DNA from: Clostridium lentum
Lineage (GTDB): Bacteria > Bacillota > Clostridia > Clostridiales > Clostridiaceae
Assembly (NCBI RefSeq): GCF_014287815.1
Contig: NZ_JACOOQ010000007.1
Coordinates: 53,140-117,139, forward strand
Length of the DNA stretch: 64,000 bases
Direction: 5' to 3'
In this document: one piece after another, positions 1 through 10,239 of the stretch
How positions within the stretch are numbered: position 1 is the stretch's first letter
Layout: the number at the start of each line of letters is the position of its first letter
Notes under the pieces: generated by a model
The model's database searches: none
What the model was told of the DNA's origin: nothing
What the model saw: only the letters and a program-made list of their open reading frames with translations
Program-made: the position numbers and the translations under genes

Positions 1-578
1 TAATTACCTAATTTATTCTCACATATGCTACACATCCATTTTGCTATCTCTTCACTATATATTAAAAATTCTTCTACAAATTCATTATCCTCTGCCTCCA
101 GGAATAAGTACCACCCCTTTATTCTCTTAAGCTCTTCTTCAAAATCTCCTACTGCTTCCATCCATCTAATTACTAAATAAAAATCATAAAGAGTATAATT
201 ATTTATTCCTTTTTTCTTCTTTGTAAGCACTCTATTGATTAATATTCCTCTTAATTTATCAATAAAAGGCCTAAATTTTTCACTAGCCTTTCTAAGCCCA
301 TTAAGACTTACATATAAATGAACAGACTTATTCATAAATGCACGTCCATTATCCATATATTCAAGCATAAGTACTCCTATAAGTAAAATTTCTATAGAAT
401 ACTCTTCTCTGCTTCTAAGGCTTTCAATTTTATGTTCTTCTATATACCTCATATAGTCAGCTAAAAAATCTTCACCTGTAATAATTATATTTTCCAATAT
501 TCTTTTTGATATTTTCCTAGCTGTTTCATAGTATTTTTTTGATTTTTTTTCTTTTCCTTTTAGGTCATACGTAACCAA
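1..578 (-). CDS. DUF116-like protein, N-terminal part (runs off window)
   Basis: The reading frame starts at a TTG (first base 578) placed 8-9 bases after a GGGGGTG ribosome site and stays open to the left edge, giving about 192 residues of the N-terminus. The product begins with LVTYDLKGKEKK and is rich in charged helices. From memory, this start and the later helical pattern resemble the N-terminal region of clostridial DUF116 proteins, whose cysteine-rich C-terminal domain would lie outside the window. A CSIC motif occurs near the cut edge. Function is unknown. The family assignment is a recollection of the sequence pattern and not a search result. Confidence 0.5.
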   Translation of the reverse strand, partial: MVTYDLKGKEKKSKKYYETARKISKRILENIIITGEDFLADYMRYIEEHKIESLRSREEYSIEILLIGVLMLEYMDNGRAFMNKSVHLYVSLNGLRKASEKFRPFIDKLRGILINRVLTKKKKGINNYTLYDFYLVIRWMEAVGDFEEELKRIKGWYLFLEAEDNEFVEEFLIYSEEIAKWMCSICENKLGN

Positions 579-680
579 GATAAACACCCCCCTTTTATAT
601 TACCATATTATGTAAAGATAAATTCAATAAAATCTTTTGAATTTTATTGAATTTTTTCTATTTTTAAAGAAATATTATAG

Positions 681-735
681 AAATAAAAGTCATAATAGAT
701 TTATTCATAAAACAATCTATTATGACTTATTTGTC
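681..735. terminator. Bidirectional terminator downstream of asparaginase gene
   Basis: A perfect 15-bp inverted repeat (687-701 and 714-728) with a 12-base loop is followed on the minus strand by a T-rich tail. It lies just past the asparaginase stop codon. T-rich sequence also follows on the plus strand, so it could work both ways. Confidence 0.8.
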
Positions 736-773
736 AAATATAACTATAATATTAAAAATTATTTTTTATCTCT

Positions 774-1742
774 TTAAAATACTTTAGCAACTTCATGAAT
801 ATTCATTCCACTGTTAATTGCTAATATCAGCTTGATTCTTGCTTTTTGCCCTGGAAGAGTATCCCCAAATATAACGCCTAAATTCTTTAATTGCTTTCCT
901 CCACCTTCATATCCATATGACTCAAAAACTCTTCCTTCAAAACATCTTGAAACTACTACCACTGGAATTTCAAGTTCAATAGCTTTTTTTATACCCTCTA
1001 CCATCTTTGGTGGTACATTTCCCCTACCTAAAGCTTCTATTACTATTCCGCCGTAGCCCTTTTCAATCAAATAATCTATGTAGCTTGAATCCATATCTAC
1101 AACACATTTTATAAGAGCAACCTGTTTTTCAATTTTTGAAACATCATATTTTTCTAAATGATTGGCATCTCTATAAAAAATAACATTATCATTATCAACA
1201 ATACCTATTGGTCCAAAATTTGGTGTTCTAAAAGCATTAAGAGCCATTGAATTTGCTTTTGTAACTTCTGAAGCAGAGTTCAATTCTCCATTAAAGCAAA
1301 CTAACACCCCTCTTCCTACAGCTTCATCAGAAATAGCTGTACAAATCGAAGTTGCTAAATTAAAAGGACCATCATATCCAAGTTCAGAACCACTTCTCAT
1401 AGCCCCTGTAACCACTACTGGCTTTTTTGTTTTCACAGTAAGATCTAAAAGATAAGCAGTTTCTTCAAGAGTATCTGTTCCATGAGTTATTACAACACCA
1501 TCTATATCATCTCTTTCAACAAGTTCCGTAGTAAATTCACTTAATTTAAGCATTGTTTCCAAAGTCATATGTGGTGATGGCATACTTGAAAAAGTATATG
1601 CTTCAATTTCTGCATAATCCTCTACTCCTGGAATCATAGACATAATTTCATCCGCAGACAGGCTTGGCACAGCTGCTTTTATCTTCTCATCTATTTTCAT
1701 AGATATTGTTCCGCCATTAAATATTATTGCTATCTTTTTCAT
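774..1742 (-). CDS. ansA: L-asparaginase
   Basis: The 322-residue product hydrolyses asparagine to aspartate and ammonia. The nucleophile-threonine motif NGGTIS is at the N-terminus, and the second active-site motif HGTDTLEETAY is near residue 87, followed by VTGAMR. Length fits the asparaginase/glutaminase family. No signal peptide is seen, so a cytoplasmic enzyme is likely. The start follows GGAGGAAGAAC. The gene is monocistronic: a strong hairpin terminator follows, and a 200-base non-coding leader with three possible hairpins precedes it. The choice between ansA and ansB type is uncertain. Confidence 0.92.
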   Translation of the reverse strand: MKKIAIIFNGGTISMKIDEKIKAAVPSLSADEIMSMIPGVEDYAEIEAYTFSSMPSPHMTLETMLKLSEFTTELVERDDIDGVVITHGTDTLEETAYLLDLTVKTKKPVVVTGAMRSGSELGYDGPFNLATSICTAISDEAVGRGVLVCFNGELNSASEVTKANSMALNAFRTPNFGPIGIVDNDNVIFYRDANHLEKYDVSKIEKQVALIKCVVDMDSSYIDYLIEKGYGGIVIEALGRGNVPPKMVEGIKKAIELEIPVVVVSRCFEGRVFESYGYEGGGKQLKNLGVIFGDTLPGQKARIKLILAINSGMNIHEVAKVF

Positions 1743-1811
1743 GTTCTTCCTCCATCTTATACTTTAGTTATCATAAATTTCATCTCTATATCAATCATAC
1801 TTTGATTATTG

Positions 1812-1889
1812 GCAGGTCGGCTTGTCCTGCATCTCTGTTTACTGATAGAATTCATTATATCAGCGTATGAGGAGCCATTTCTCACCTCA
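1812..1889 (-). promoter_or_regulatory. Structured leader region upstream of asparaginase gene
   Basis: Between the asparaginase start and the next gene lie three short hairpins, read on the minus strand: TGAGG/CCTCA (1885-1889 with 1868-1872), CTGATA/TATCAG (1858-1863 with 1842-1847) and GCAGG/CCTGC (1826-1830 with 1812-1816). The loop of the first contains GGCT and that of the third contains AGCC, which could pair. The region is more GC-rich than its surroundings. A TATAAT in the middle hairpin could instead be a promoter -10 box, in which case only the last hairpin would be transcribed. No known riboswitch consensus was recognised. Confidence 0.35.
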
Positions 1890-1946
1890 AAAATCAAGCA
1901 TTGCTAAATTTAAAATTATACTATTGTCTTAAATTAAATTATATAT

Positions 1947-2375
1947 TTATATAATATAAAATTCAACCATTTTAATATCTTCTCTTATATCAATTAATTT
2001 TCTACTTTTAAGCTTACTATTAATTTTCTCTTCACTGATAGGATACATAGTTGCAACATATATATATTTTTTCTCTCTATCTATTTCAATACCTACAAGG
2101 ATGCTCCTATACATCCTTTTTATTATTTGCACAGCAGTCTGTCCCCTTTTATTAGTATATACTCCTATATAATCTGGTTTTTCAATTATATCTCTCATCC
2201 ACATTATGATGGTATCATTTGACCTTGTATTAAATTGCTTTCCATGCCTCTTATTAATATGCTTTAATACACCTGGAGAAGCATATATTATTCCAGTGAA
2301 ATCTATACCTATCATATTGGCGATATGACTTTTTAAATATCCTACTCTTTTATAGGTACAAAATCTGCTATCCAT
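1947..2375 (-). CDS. PBECR-type (barnase/EndoU/RelE-like) nuclease-domain protein
   Basis: This 142-residue protein has the layout of the PBECR family of phage-linked nuclease domains: YASPGVLKHINKRHGKQF, a predicted helix containing the RDIIEKPDYIG segment, and a strand-rich C-terminal half with VGIEIDREKKYIYVATMYP. The His and Arg in INKRHG are candidate catalytic residues by analogy. In this family the domain is usually part of phage head proteins or toxins, whereas here it stands alone between core genes. The start follows a good AGAGGG site. The family call is by pattern memory. The substrate, probably RNA, is inference. Confidence 0.5.
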   Translation of the reverse strand: MDSRFCTYKRVGYLKSHIANMIGIDFTGIIYASPGVLKHINKRHGKQFNTRSNDTIIMWMRDIIEKPDYIGVYTNKRGQTAVQIIKRMYRSILVGIEIDREKKYIYVATMYPISEEKINSKLKSRKLIDIREDIKMVEFYII

Positions 2376-2484
2376 AATATCCCTCTTAACTTTTTATATT
2401 AAGCACTTTATAGTATCTGCTTAATATATTTTATTCAATATAGGTATATTATTTACTACTTTTTAATCTTAATTTTATAAAATC

Positions 2485-2521
2485 AAATAATCTGCCACTT
2501 TATTTAAGCAACAGATTATTT
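2485..2521 (-). terminator. Terminator after spoIVA
   Basis: A 10-bp inverted repeat, AAATAATCTG with CAGATTATTT, lies immediately downstream of the spoIVA stop codon and has a 17-base loop. The tail on the minus strand is only moderately T-rich. Confidence 0.55.
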
Positions 2522-2533
2522 ATATACACTTTG

Positions 2534-4012
2534 CTATAAAATAATGCAGATTAATCCACCACTGCCTTCATTTATAATCTTCTGCAATGTTTTTTGAATT
2601 TTGGTCTGAACATCTTCTGGCATTTTATATAATTTATTTTGTAACCCTTCTTTGACCAATACTTCTAAAGATTTTCCAAACATATTGCTTTGCCATAATG
2701 ATGCTGGATCCTTATCATACTGATCCATTAAAGCTTTTACTAATTCTTCACTTTCTTTTTCTGAACCCATTATAGGACTTATTTCTGTCTTTATATCAGC
2801 TTTAATAAAATGTAATGATGGTGCACTTGCTTTTAACTTCACGCCAAACTTACTACCCTGCTTAACTATCTCCGGCTCCTCAAATGACATTTCAGATAAT
2901 TGTGGTGCTACAAGTCCATAGCCTGTTTCCTTAACATCTATCAATGCATCCTTTATCTTGTCATATTCCTTTTTAGCTGCATTTAATTCTTTTATTAATA
3001 CTATTAAATCACTTTCTGATGATACATTAACATCACAATTTTCACTTAATACCTTATAGAATATGTCTTCACTAGGCTTTAAAAGCATTTTAGCTGTTCC
3101 ATCCCCTAAATTAATTTGCTCTAAAGCAGACGATCCTAAATTTTCTGTATTTTTAGCTTCATTAAATATTGGTTTAATATCCTTAATCTTATTAATATTT
3201 TGACACATTCCCTTAATAATCTTAAAGAATTCTTTTTTCAACCAGTGATCAGGACTTAATTTTTCAATCCACACAGGCATATCTATATTTATCTCTTTAA
3301 CTGGGAATTCAGTAAGTACTTGATTAAATAATTTTTCTATATCTTTTTCTGTCATATTAAATACATCCATAACCTGTACTGTTACGTCATATTTTTTTTC
3401 AAGATCATTTTTTAAGCTTTCTGTTTCAGGGGAATTTATGTTTTTAGTATTAAGTACAACTACAAAAGGCTTATTGATTGATTTAAGCTCTTCAACTACT
3501 CTTTCTTCAGCTTCCACATAATCTTCTCTTGCAAGGCCTGTGATACTTCCATCAGTAGTTACTAAAAGTCCTATAGTTGAATGATCTGTAATAACCTTTC
3601 TTGTTCCTATTTCAGCTGCATCTTCAAAAGGTATTTCATATTCATACCATGGGGTATTAACCATTTTAGGTTCCTCATCTTCTAAATATCCTAAAGCCCC
3701 TTTAACAATATATCCTACACAGTCAATTAATCTTACCTTAAATTTCACATCATCATCTATAGTTATTTCAATAGCTTCATTAGGTACAAACTTGGGTTCT
3801 GTAGTATGAATTGTTTTTCCTGATCCACTTTGTGGAAGTTCATCTTTAGCTCTTTCTTTTTTATAAGTATTATTTATCTTAGGTATTACCATGGTGTCCA
3901 TAAATTTCTTGATGAATGTTGACTTCCCTGTCCTTACAGGACCAACAACACCTACATATATGTCGCCTTGAGTCCTTTCTGCAATGTCTCTGTATATGTT
4001 GAAACTATCCAC
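2534..4012 (-). CDS. spoIVA: Stage IV sporulation protein A, spore coat morphogenetic ATPase
   Basis: SpoIVA polymerises on the outer forespore membrane with ATP hydrolysis and forms the platform on which coat and cortex are built. The Walker A motif GPVRTGKST is at residues 24-32, followed by the conserved DELPQS and TTEPKFVPN segments. The C-terminus is the membrane-anchoring INEGSGGLICIIL. I place the start at the GTG at 4012, 7 bases after AAAGGGGG; an ATG further upstream precedes that ribosome site. This gives 492 residues, the same length as the B. subtilis protein as I recall it. The gene is single and followed by a hairpin. Confidence 0.97.
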   Translation of the reverse strand: MDSFNIYRDIAERTQGDIYVGVVGPVRTGKSTFIKKFMDTMVIPKINNTYKKERAKDELPQSGSGKTIHTTEPKFVPNEAIEITIDDDVKFKVRLIDCVGYIVKGALGYLEDEEPKMVNTPWYEYEIPFEDAAEIGTRKVITDHSTIGLLVTTDGSITGLAREDYVEAEERVVEELKSINKPFVVVLNTKNINSPETESLKNDLEKKYDVTVQVMDVFNMTEKDIEKLFNQVLTEFPVKEINIDMPVWIEKLSPDHWLKKEFFKIIKGMCQNINKIKDIKPIFNEAKNTENLGSSALEQINLGDGTAKMLLKPSEDIFYKVLSENCDVNVSSESDLIVLIKELNAAKKEYDKIKDALIDVKETGYGLVAPQLSEMSFEEPEIVKQGSKFGVKLKASAPSLHFIKADIKTEISPIMGSEKESEELVKALMDQYDKDPASLWQSNMFGKSLEVLVKEGLQNKLYKMPEDVQTKIQKTLQKIINEGSGGLICIIL

Positions 4013-4095
4013 AAGTATACCCCCTTTTATTTTTAACACTATATATATATTCTATTTTGAAAAAAAGTATACTGTTTTGTATTTTTTATTTAAAA

Positions 4096-4131
4096 AAACA
4101 GCTACAAAATTCAATGATTTTGTAGCTGTTT
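4096..4131 (-). terminator. Strong terminator after gpsA
   Basis: A perfect 15-bp stem (4096-4110 with 4117-4131) with a 6-base loop is followed on the minus strand by a run of seven T. It ends the DUF512-der-gpsA operon. Confidence 0.9.
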
Positions 4132-4134
4132 CAT

Positions 4135-5124
4135 CTAATATGTTTCTGATTTCTTATCTCTTTGTAAAAGCATATTTACCATTTCTTTAGCATTCTTGCC
4201 CTTAAATAACACTTGGTATAATGCATCAGTAATTGGCATTTCAATACCCAATTCTTCTTTTAATTCATAGAATGCTTTGCATGCTTTAATGCCCTCAACA
4301 ACCATACCTGTTTCTTCTACAGCTTCTTCCATGGTCTTTCCTGTACCAATAAGATAACCAGCTTTCCTATTTCTAGAATGTACACTTGTACAAGTTACTA
4401 TTAAATCTCCCATACCTGTAAGACCTAAGAATGTTTCAATCTTTCCACCTAACTTTAGTCCCACTCTTACAATTTCAGCCATACCTCTTGTCATTAATGC
4501 TGCTTTTGTATTATCTCCATATCCAATACCATCACATACACCTGAAGCCAAAGCTATTACATTCTTTATAGCTCCACCTATTTCAACACCAATAATATCA
4601 TCATTAGTATATACTCTAAATTCTGTAGTCATAAATAAATCTTGTACTTCTTCGGCATATTTCATATCATGTGATGTAGTTAATACTGTTGTTGGAATTC
4701 CAAAAGCTACTTCTTCAGCATGACTTGGACCTGAAAGGATAACTACTGGATTTGATAGTTCTTCTTCAATAACTTCCGCTAAAGTTTTATTTGTTCCTTC
4801 CTCTATTCCTTTTGCTATACATATTACAGGAACAGATTCTGGTATCTTTCCCTTAAGGCTATTTGATACCACTCTTATAACATGAGAAGGAACAGCTAAA
4901 ACTACATATTCACATCCATTTAATGCAGCATCTTCATCATTATAAGCAATGACATTTTTAGGTATCTTTAAACCTTTAATATATTTATCGTTTTTCCCAC
5001 TATTTATATCATTTACAACATTAATATCTCTATCAAAAATAGAAACATCATTTCCTTTGTTTGCTAATAAAATAGCTAGGGCAGTTCCAAAACTACCTCC
5101 ACCTAAAAAAGCCACTTTACTCAT
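4135..5124 (-). CDS. gpsA: Glycerol-3-phosphate dehydrogenase [NAD(P)+]
   Basis: This 329-residue enzyme reduces dihydroxyacetone phosphate to sn-glycerol-3-phosphate for phospholipid synthesis. The N-terminal dinucleotide motif [10 protein letters not shown], the CIAKGIEEG motif and the conserved [12 protein letters not shown] and GLTGMGDL segments are all present. It begins 2 bases past the der stop codon, so der and gpsA are cotranscribed, an arrangement common in Firmicutes. The ribosome site AAAGGA precedes ATG. Confidence 0.97.
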   Translation of the reverse strand: MSKVAFLGGGSFGTALAILLANKGNDVSIFDRDINVVNDINSGKNDKYIKGLKIPKNVIAYNDEDAALNGCEYVVLAVPSHVIRVVSNSLKGKIPESVPVICIAKGIEEGTNKTLAEVIEEELSNPVVILSGPSHAEEVAFGIPTTVLTTSHDMKYAEEVQDLFMTTEFRVYTNDDIIGVEIGGAIKNVIALASGVCDGIGYGDNTKAALMTRGMAEIVRVGLKLGGKIETFLGLTGMGDLIVTCTSVHSRNRKAGYLIGTGKTMEEAVEETGMVVEGIKACKAFYELKEELGIEMPITDALYQVLFKGKNAKEMVNMLLQRDKKSETY

Positions 5125-5126
5125 AA

Positions 5127-6446
5127 TTATTTATCCTTTCTTTCTCTATATTCAATTTGAATTCCAGTTCCACTGAAATCAAAGCTATCTCTTAATCTAT
5201 TTTCTAAATATCTTTCATAAGAGAAGTGTCTTGCATTTACATCGTTAACAAAGAATACAAACTTTGGTGGCTTTGTAGCTACTTGTGTAGCATAATAAAC
5301 CTTAAGTCTCTTTAATGCAACTACCGGAGGCTCTTTCATTAAGATTGCCTTACTTACTACATCGTTTAATATACCAGTTCCTATTCTCTTATTGTAGTTA
5401 TCGTAACATTCTTTAGCTACTTCTAATACCTTATGTGTTCTTTGACCAGTTTTAGCTGATATAAATAAGTATTTTGCATAGCTTAAGAATTTTAAACTAC
5501 TTGCAAGGTCTTTCTTGTAGATATCCATAGTTTTATCATCTTTTTCAATAAGATCCCACTTATTTACTATAACCATTATTGCTTTTCCTAACTCATGAGC
5601 ATAACCAATTATCTTTTCATCTTGCTCTGTAACACCTTCAGTTGCATCTATCATAAGTATACATACATCTGCTCTTTCTATGGCAGCATAAGTTCTAATA
5701 ACTGAATATCTTTCAATTTCTTCTTTAACTTTGCTCTTTCTTCTAAGACCAGCAGTATCAATAAGAGTAAATTTACCAAATTCAGTTTCAAGCTTACTGT
5801 CTATGGCATCTCTTGTTGTGCCAGCAACATCTGAAACTATTAACCTTTCTTCACCTAATAATTTATTAATAAGAGAAGATTTTCCAACATTTGGTTTACC
5901 TATCATAGCAATTTTTATATCTTCTTCTTCCTCTTCACCAGTTGATTCCTCTTCAAAATTTTCAACTACTCTATCAAGCATATCTCCAAGTCCTAATCCT
6001 TGAGATGCTGATATAGTTATTGGATCACCTATACCTAAATTATAGAATTCCCATGCATTATCTTCCTCTTTCAAAGAATCAACTTTATTAACAACAAGAA
6101 CTATCGGCTTCTTGCTTTTTCTAAGCATTGTTGCAACTTCATGATCTGCTGCTGTAAGCCCTTCTTTACCATCAACTATAAATACTATTACATCAGCTGT
6201 TTCAATGGCTATATTTGCCTGCCTTCTCATTTGAGTTAAGATGATATCTTGATTTTCTGGTTCAATCCCACCAGTATCAATCATTGTAAATGTATGACTT
6301 AGCCATTCTGCTTCTGCATACACTCTATCTCTTGTAACACCTGGTGTATCTTGTACTATTGAAATTCTCTTTCCTGCTAATTTATTAAATAATGTAGATT
6401 TACCTACATTAGGTCTACCTACTATAGCTACTATTTGTTTTGCCAC
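5127..6446 (-). CDS. der: Ribosome-associated GTPase Der (EngA)
   Basis: Der is a tandem GTPase needed for 50S ribosome maturation. Two G domains are visible, with P-loops GRPNVGKST near residue 9 and GKPNVGKSS near residue 183. NKVD and NKWD motifs follow, with a KH-like C-terminal domain. The start is the GTG at 6446, after AGGAGG, giving 439 residues; the longer frame upstream lacks its own ribosome site. The GTG shares one base with the stop of the preceding gene (TAGTG), which suggests translational coupling. Confidence 0.97.
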   Translation of the reverse strand: MAKQIVAIVGRPNVGKSTLFNKLAGKRISIVQDTPGVTRDRVYAEAEWLSHTFTMIDTGGIEPENQDIILTQMRRQANIAIETADVIVFIVDGKEGLTAADHEVATMLRKSKKPIVLVVNKVDSLKEEDNAWEFYNLGIGDPITISASQGLGLGDMLDRVVENFEEESTGEEEEEDIKIAMIGKPNVGKSSLINKLLGEERLIVSDVAGTTRDAIDSKLETEFGKFTLIDTAGLRRKSKVKEEIERYSVIRTYAAIERADVCILMIDATEGVTEQDEKIIGYAHELGKAIMVIVNKWDLIEKDDKTMDIYKKDLASSLKFLSYAKYLFISAKTGQRTHKVLEVAKECYDNYNKRIGTGILNDVVSKAILMKEPPVVALKRLKVYYATQVATKPPKFVFFVNDVNARHFSYERYLENRLRDSFDFSGTGIQIEYRERKDK

Positions 6447-7780
6447 TATTTTTCCTCCTGACAAGCTTTATTTATTATATCAACTAAATCTTCACCTGTA
6501 TGATCACATACAAGAACTTTTACATTTAGCGCTTTTTCAATTTCTTCTAATCTAGTATCATCAAGCATTATAAAGTCAGCTGGCGCTAGTTCATATCCTT
6601 TTCTAAACATGTTACTAGACATTATTAAATAATCGCTGCTTATTTTATCTTTAATTTGGTTAATAATATCTCTACCAGTTAAAAGTCCTGTTACTGTAAT
6701 AGATTCGCCAAAAAAATTATTAGTTATTTTATATGTATCTATCTTGATATTATTATTAGCTTCCATAATTTTTGCAACTCCACTAGAAACTTCATTGTAA
6801 GCTAGCTTTCCTGTTGCTATACTAAAAGTTCCCTTTATATCCTTCTTTAAGTGTCCTATACTGTTATTGATTGATTCTCTAAAGCATCTAATCATACCTA
6901 TTCCATCTTCAATTTGAGCGTACCCCTTATAGAATTCTTCATCTGGTACATCTATTCCTGCAACCAAATAGAATTCATCAGAAAATCTTACAAAAGGATC
7001 ACCTATATCCTCCATAAACTTTTCTTGGAATTCCATAACCATTTCTAGTTCCTTTTTGGCTGTTTCCTCTGTAAAAGTCTTAACCTGCACTAATCCTTCT
7101 CTGTATTTAGTTACACCTATAGGTACTACTGCAATATTTTCTACTGCCGGATATAACTTATATAAGTCTTCTATTGTCTTTCTAAGCTCTTCACCATTAT
7201 TTACTTCTGGAATAAGTACTATCTGACAATGCATTTCAATACCAGCATCACTTAGACGTTTAAGTCTTTCATAAACTCGCCCTGCAAACCTATTTCCAAG
7301 CATCTTAACCCTTAGTTCTGGATTTGTTGTATGTACAGAAATATTTATAGGACTGATTCTATATCTTATTATTCTCTCTATATCTTCATCCTTCATATTT
7401 GTTAATGTAACAAAGTTACCTTGTAAGAATGAAAGACGTGAATCATCATCCTTAAAATATATACTTTCTCTCATTCCCTTTGGATTTTGATCTATGAAAC
7501 AGAACATGCATTTATTACTACATCTTTTGGCTTTATCCATTATTCCTCCGCCAAATTCTAATCCTATTTCTTCACCATAATCTTTTTCTATCTCATATTC
7601 CCAAACTTCTCCATCTGGTTTTTGAATTTCTAAAACTATCTCTTCATCTGCAGTTAAAAACCTGTAGTCAATAATATCAACTATCTTTTCTCCATTAATT
7701 GATAATAGAATATCATTTACTTCAATGCCGACTTCTTCAGCAATACTATCAGGCATTACACTAGTTACTACATTTTTCAT
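6446..7780 (-). CDS. PDZ / radical SAM / DUF512 protein
   Basis: This 444-residue protein has three parts: an N-terminal PDZ-like segment (residues 1-60, with [15 protein letters not shown]), a radical-SAM-type Cx3Cx2C cluster motif (CSNKCMFC, near residue 86), and a C-terminal DUF512 region. Proteins of this layout are widespread in clostridia next to der; their reaction is not known to me. The first ATG with correct spacing from TAGGAG is at 7780, while a GTG three codons earlier abuts the ribosome site. The stop overlaps the der start by one base. Confidence 0.85.
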   Translation of the reverse strand: MKNVVTSVMPDSIAEEVGIEVNDILLSINGEKIVDIIDYRFLTADEEIVLEIQKPDGEVWEYEIEKDYGEEIGLEFGGGIMDKAKRCSNKCMFCFIDQNPKGMRESIYFKDDDSRLSFLQGNFVTLTNMKDEDIERIIRYRISPINISVHTTNPELRVKMLGNRFAGRVYERLKRLSDAGIEMHCQIVLIPEVNNGEELRKTIEDLYKLYPAVENIAVVPIGVTKYREGLVQVKTFTEETAKKELEMVMEFQEKFMEDIGDPFVRFSDEFYLVAGIDVPDEEFYKGYAQIEDGIGMIRCFRESINNSIGHLKKDIKGTFSIATGKLAYNEVSSGVAKIMEANNNIKIDTYKITNNFFGESITVTGLLTGRDIINQIKDKISSDYLIMSSNMFRKGYELAPADFIMLDDTRLEEIEKALNVKVLVCDHTGEDLVDIINKACQEEK

Positions 7781-7911
7781 ATATTTCACTCCTATAATTA
7801 CCTTTCTACTCTATGATATATTAACTCAATTATTATATTCAGTCAACAAACAACTTATTTTATCATATATTTCTACTATCTTTACTGTATTTTTATGTTG
7901 AATATTAATAT

Positions 7912-7951
7912 AAATAATAAGAGAAGAGGTTTTCCCCTTCTCTTATTATTT
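7912..7951 (-). terminator. Terminator after phoU
   Basis: A long inverted repeat, AAATAATAAGAGAAGagg with CTTCTCTTATTATTT, overlaps the phoU stop codon. It ends the pst operon. Confidence 0.8.
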
Positions 7952-8606
7952 ACTCATTTAAATCAACATAATCGCCTTCTTTTGAAAAAATAATCCACTC
8001 ACATATATTAGTTATGTGATCTCCCATTCTTTCTAAATACTTTGAGGCAAAAAGTATCTGTGTTCCTTTATTAATGAGATTTTCATCCTTGCTCATCTTC
8101 TTAATGACATCATTAAATAATTTACGGTAAATTACATCCACTTCATCATCAAGCTTACAAATTCTATAAGCCTCTTCTACATCACTATTAACAAAAGCTT
8201 CCACAGACATATTAATCATCTTGCTCAATATTTCAACCATGTTCCATAAGGGAATTTCAGCTTCTCCTAACGGATCTATTTCTATTCTTTTATTAATCTT
8301 GCATATATCTACTGCATAATCTGCTATTCTCTCTAAATCCGTTACAATTTTTGAAGCTGCAAACATCTTTCTTAAATCAGATGCCATTGGTGATTGTGTT
8401 GCCATATATATTAAACATTTTTCTTCAATTCTCTTGTTTAATGCATCAACCTTATCATCATTTTTAATAACCTTTTCTGATAATTCTACATCATGATTTT
8501 TTAAAGCATTTATAGAATCATAAATCTGCTTTTCAACAAGACTTCCCATTTCAGCAAGTTCTGATATTAAGCTTTTAAGGCGCTTATCTAAAATATTTCT
8601 TGTCAT
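7950..8606 (-). CDS. phoU: Phosphate transport regulator PhoU
   Basis: The 218-residue product is all-helical with two repeated PhoU domains, each carrying an E/DxxxD-type metal-binding motif (for example DKVDALNKR and LERIADYAVDICK in the first, LERMGDHITNICEW in the second). PhoU links Pst transporter activity to the PhoR sensor and dampens phosphate uptake. It is the last gene of the pst operon, 22 bases after pstB, with an AGGAGG-like ribosome site. Confidence 0.95.
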   Translation of the reverse strand: MTRNILDKRLKSLISELAEMGSLVEKQIYDSINALKNHDVELSEKVIKNDDKVDALNKRIEEKCLIYMATQSPMASDLRKMFAASKIVTDLERIADYAVDICKINKRIEIDPLGEAEIPLWNMVEILSKMINMSVEAFVNSDVEEAYRICKLDDEVDVIYRKLFNDVIKKMSKDENLINKGTQILFASKYLERMGDHITNICEWIIFSKEGDYVDLNE

Positions 8607-8627
8607 ATAGCATATCCTCCTAATATT

Positions 8628-9392
8628 TTATCCAAATCTTCCTGTTATATAATCTTCCGTTCTCTTATCCTTTGGTTTATAGAAGATATCGCTAGTATCT
8701 CCATACTCTACTACCTCTCCACTTAAGAAAAATGCTGTCTTATCAGCAATTCTTCCAGCTTGTTGCATATTATGAGTAACAATGACAACTGTATATTCTT
8801 TTTTAAGCTCATACATCAACTCTTCCATCTTTATAGTTGATATTGGATCTAAAGCTGATGTTGGTTCATCCATTAGTATTATTTCTGGTGAAACAGCAAT
8901 AGTTCTTGCTATGCATAATCTTTGTTGCTGACCACCTGATAATCCTAATGCACTTTTCTTTAATCTGTCCTTAACTTCCTCCCAAAGTGCAGCACCCATT
9001 AAACTTTTTTCTACAATTTCATCTAAAGTCTCCTTATCTTTAACACCATGAATTCTTGACCCATAAGCTACATTATCATAAATTGACATTGGAAATGGAT
9101 TTGGTTTTTGAAAGACCATACCAACCTTTTTTCTTAAATCTATTTCATCAATGTCTTTATATATATTTTTACCACCAATAATTATTTCACCAGTAATCTT
9201 AACATTATCAATTAAATCATTCATTCTATTTAAAGTTCTTAAAAATGTTGATTTTCCACATCCTGATGGTCCAATCAAAGCTGTAACTTTTTTTGATTCT
9301 ATATCTAAATTTATATTTTTAAGAGCTTTATTATCTCCATAAAATAATTCTAAATTTTTTACCTGTATTTCAGGCACTTTACCACTTGTCAT
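8628..9392 (-). CDS. pstB: Phosphate ABC transporter ATP-binding protein
   Basis: This 254-residue ABC ATPase energises phosphate import. Walker A is GPSGCGKST, the Q-loop is in [10 protein letters not shown], the signature is LSGGQQQR, Walker B is [12 protein letters not shown], and the switch histidine is in THNMQQ. The [10 protein letters not shown] stretch and the RTLNRMNDL segment are typical of PstB. It lies between pstA and phoU with short gaps. Confidence 0.98.
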   Translation of the reverse strand: MTSGKVPEIQVKNLELFYGDNKALKNINLDIESKKVTALIGPSGCGKSTFLRTLNRMNDLIDNVKITGEIIIGGKNIYKDIDEIDLRKKVGMVFQKPNPFPMSIYDNVAYGSRIHGVKDKETLDEIVEKSLMGAALWEEVKDRLKKSALGLSGGQQQRLCIARTIAVSPEIILMDEPTSALDPISTIKMEELMYELKKEYTVVIVTHNMQQAGRIADKTAFFLSGEVVEYGDTSDIFYKPKDKRTEDYITGRFG

Positions 9393-9412
9393 ACTTTCAC
9401 CTCTAAAAACTA

Positions 9413-10237
9413 CTAATAATTAGCCTGGTTAAACTTCTTTGTTATAATCTTAGCTATACTATTTAACAATAATATAATAACAATTAATACAATTCCTACT
9501 GCTGCAGCTTCTGCAATATCTCCAGCTTCTTGTTCTACTAAAAATGAGTGGACAGTAAGAGTTCTTCCACTTGAAAAAATTCCTTTAGGCATTTTCGCAA
9601 CACTTCCTGCTGTAAGTAATATAGCTGCTGATTCTCCAACTACACGCCCTATGGAAAGTATTATCCCTGATAATATCCCAGGAATAGCACTTGGAAGAAT
9701 TACTTTGTAAAGTGTTTGAAATTTTGTAGCTCCAAGTCCTAGCGAAGCTTCTCTATACGATGTTGATACTACTTTTAAAGCCTCTTCTGTAGTACGTATT
9801 ATTACAGGTAAAATAATAATTGAAACAGTAAGTGCACCTGATAATAATGAATAACCAAATTTTAAAAAACCTACAAAAAATATTGCTCCAAAAAGGCCAT
9901 ATACTATTGAAGGTATTCCTGAAAGCGATTCTGTACAGAATCTTATTATTTTAACCACTTTTCCTTGTTTTGCATACTCTTGTAAATAAACTGCTGCTAG
10001 TACTCCAATTGGTGTTGCTACTAAAATTGATATTCCAACTACATATAATGTGGAAACTATCATCGGCATGATTCCTCCATCACCGGAAGCAGAATATTCA
10101 CTTAAAATAAATGTAGGAGTAATTTCCTTATATCCTTTAATAAAGATAAAACCTAATATAAACACTAAAATTCCAACTGTAAAAATAGCTGATAAATATA
10201 ATAATATTTTTAATATATTTTCTTTAAATTTCCTCAT
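9413..10237 (-). CDS. pstA: Phosphate ABC transporter permease PstA
   Basis: This 274-residue integral membrane protein has about six predicted transmembrane helices. It carries the binding-protein-dependent permease loop ([20 protein letters not shown]), which contacts PstB. With PstC it forms the phosphate channel. It begins two bases after the pstC stop, after a GGAAGG ribosome site. Confidence 0.97.
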   Translation of the reverse strand: MRKFKENILKILLYLSAIFTVGILVFILGFIFIKGYKEITPTFILSEYSASGDGGIMPMIVSTLYVVGISILVATPIGVLAAVYLQEYAKQGKVVKIIRFCTESLSGIPSIVYGLFGAIFFVGFLKFGYSLLSGALTVSIIILPVIIRTTEEALKVVSTSYREASLGLGATKFQTLYKVILPSAIPGILSGIILSIGRVVGESAAILLTAGSVAKMPKGIFSSGRTLTVHSFLVEQEAGDIAEAAAVGIVLIVIILLLNSIAKIITKKFNQANY

Positions 10238-10239
10238 AG

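Noticed and set aside
1812..1889. A known riboswitch class (fluoride, purine, THF, preQ1) upstream of asparaginase
   Set aside because: I compared the remembered consensus cores of these classes and none fits; it is therefore reported only as an unassigned structured leader.
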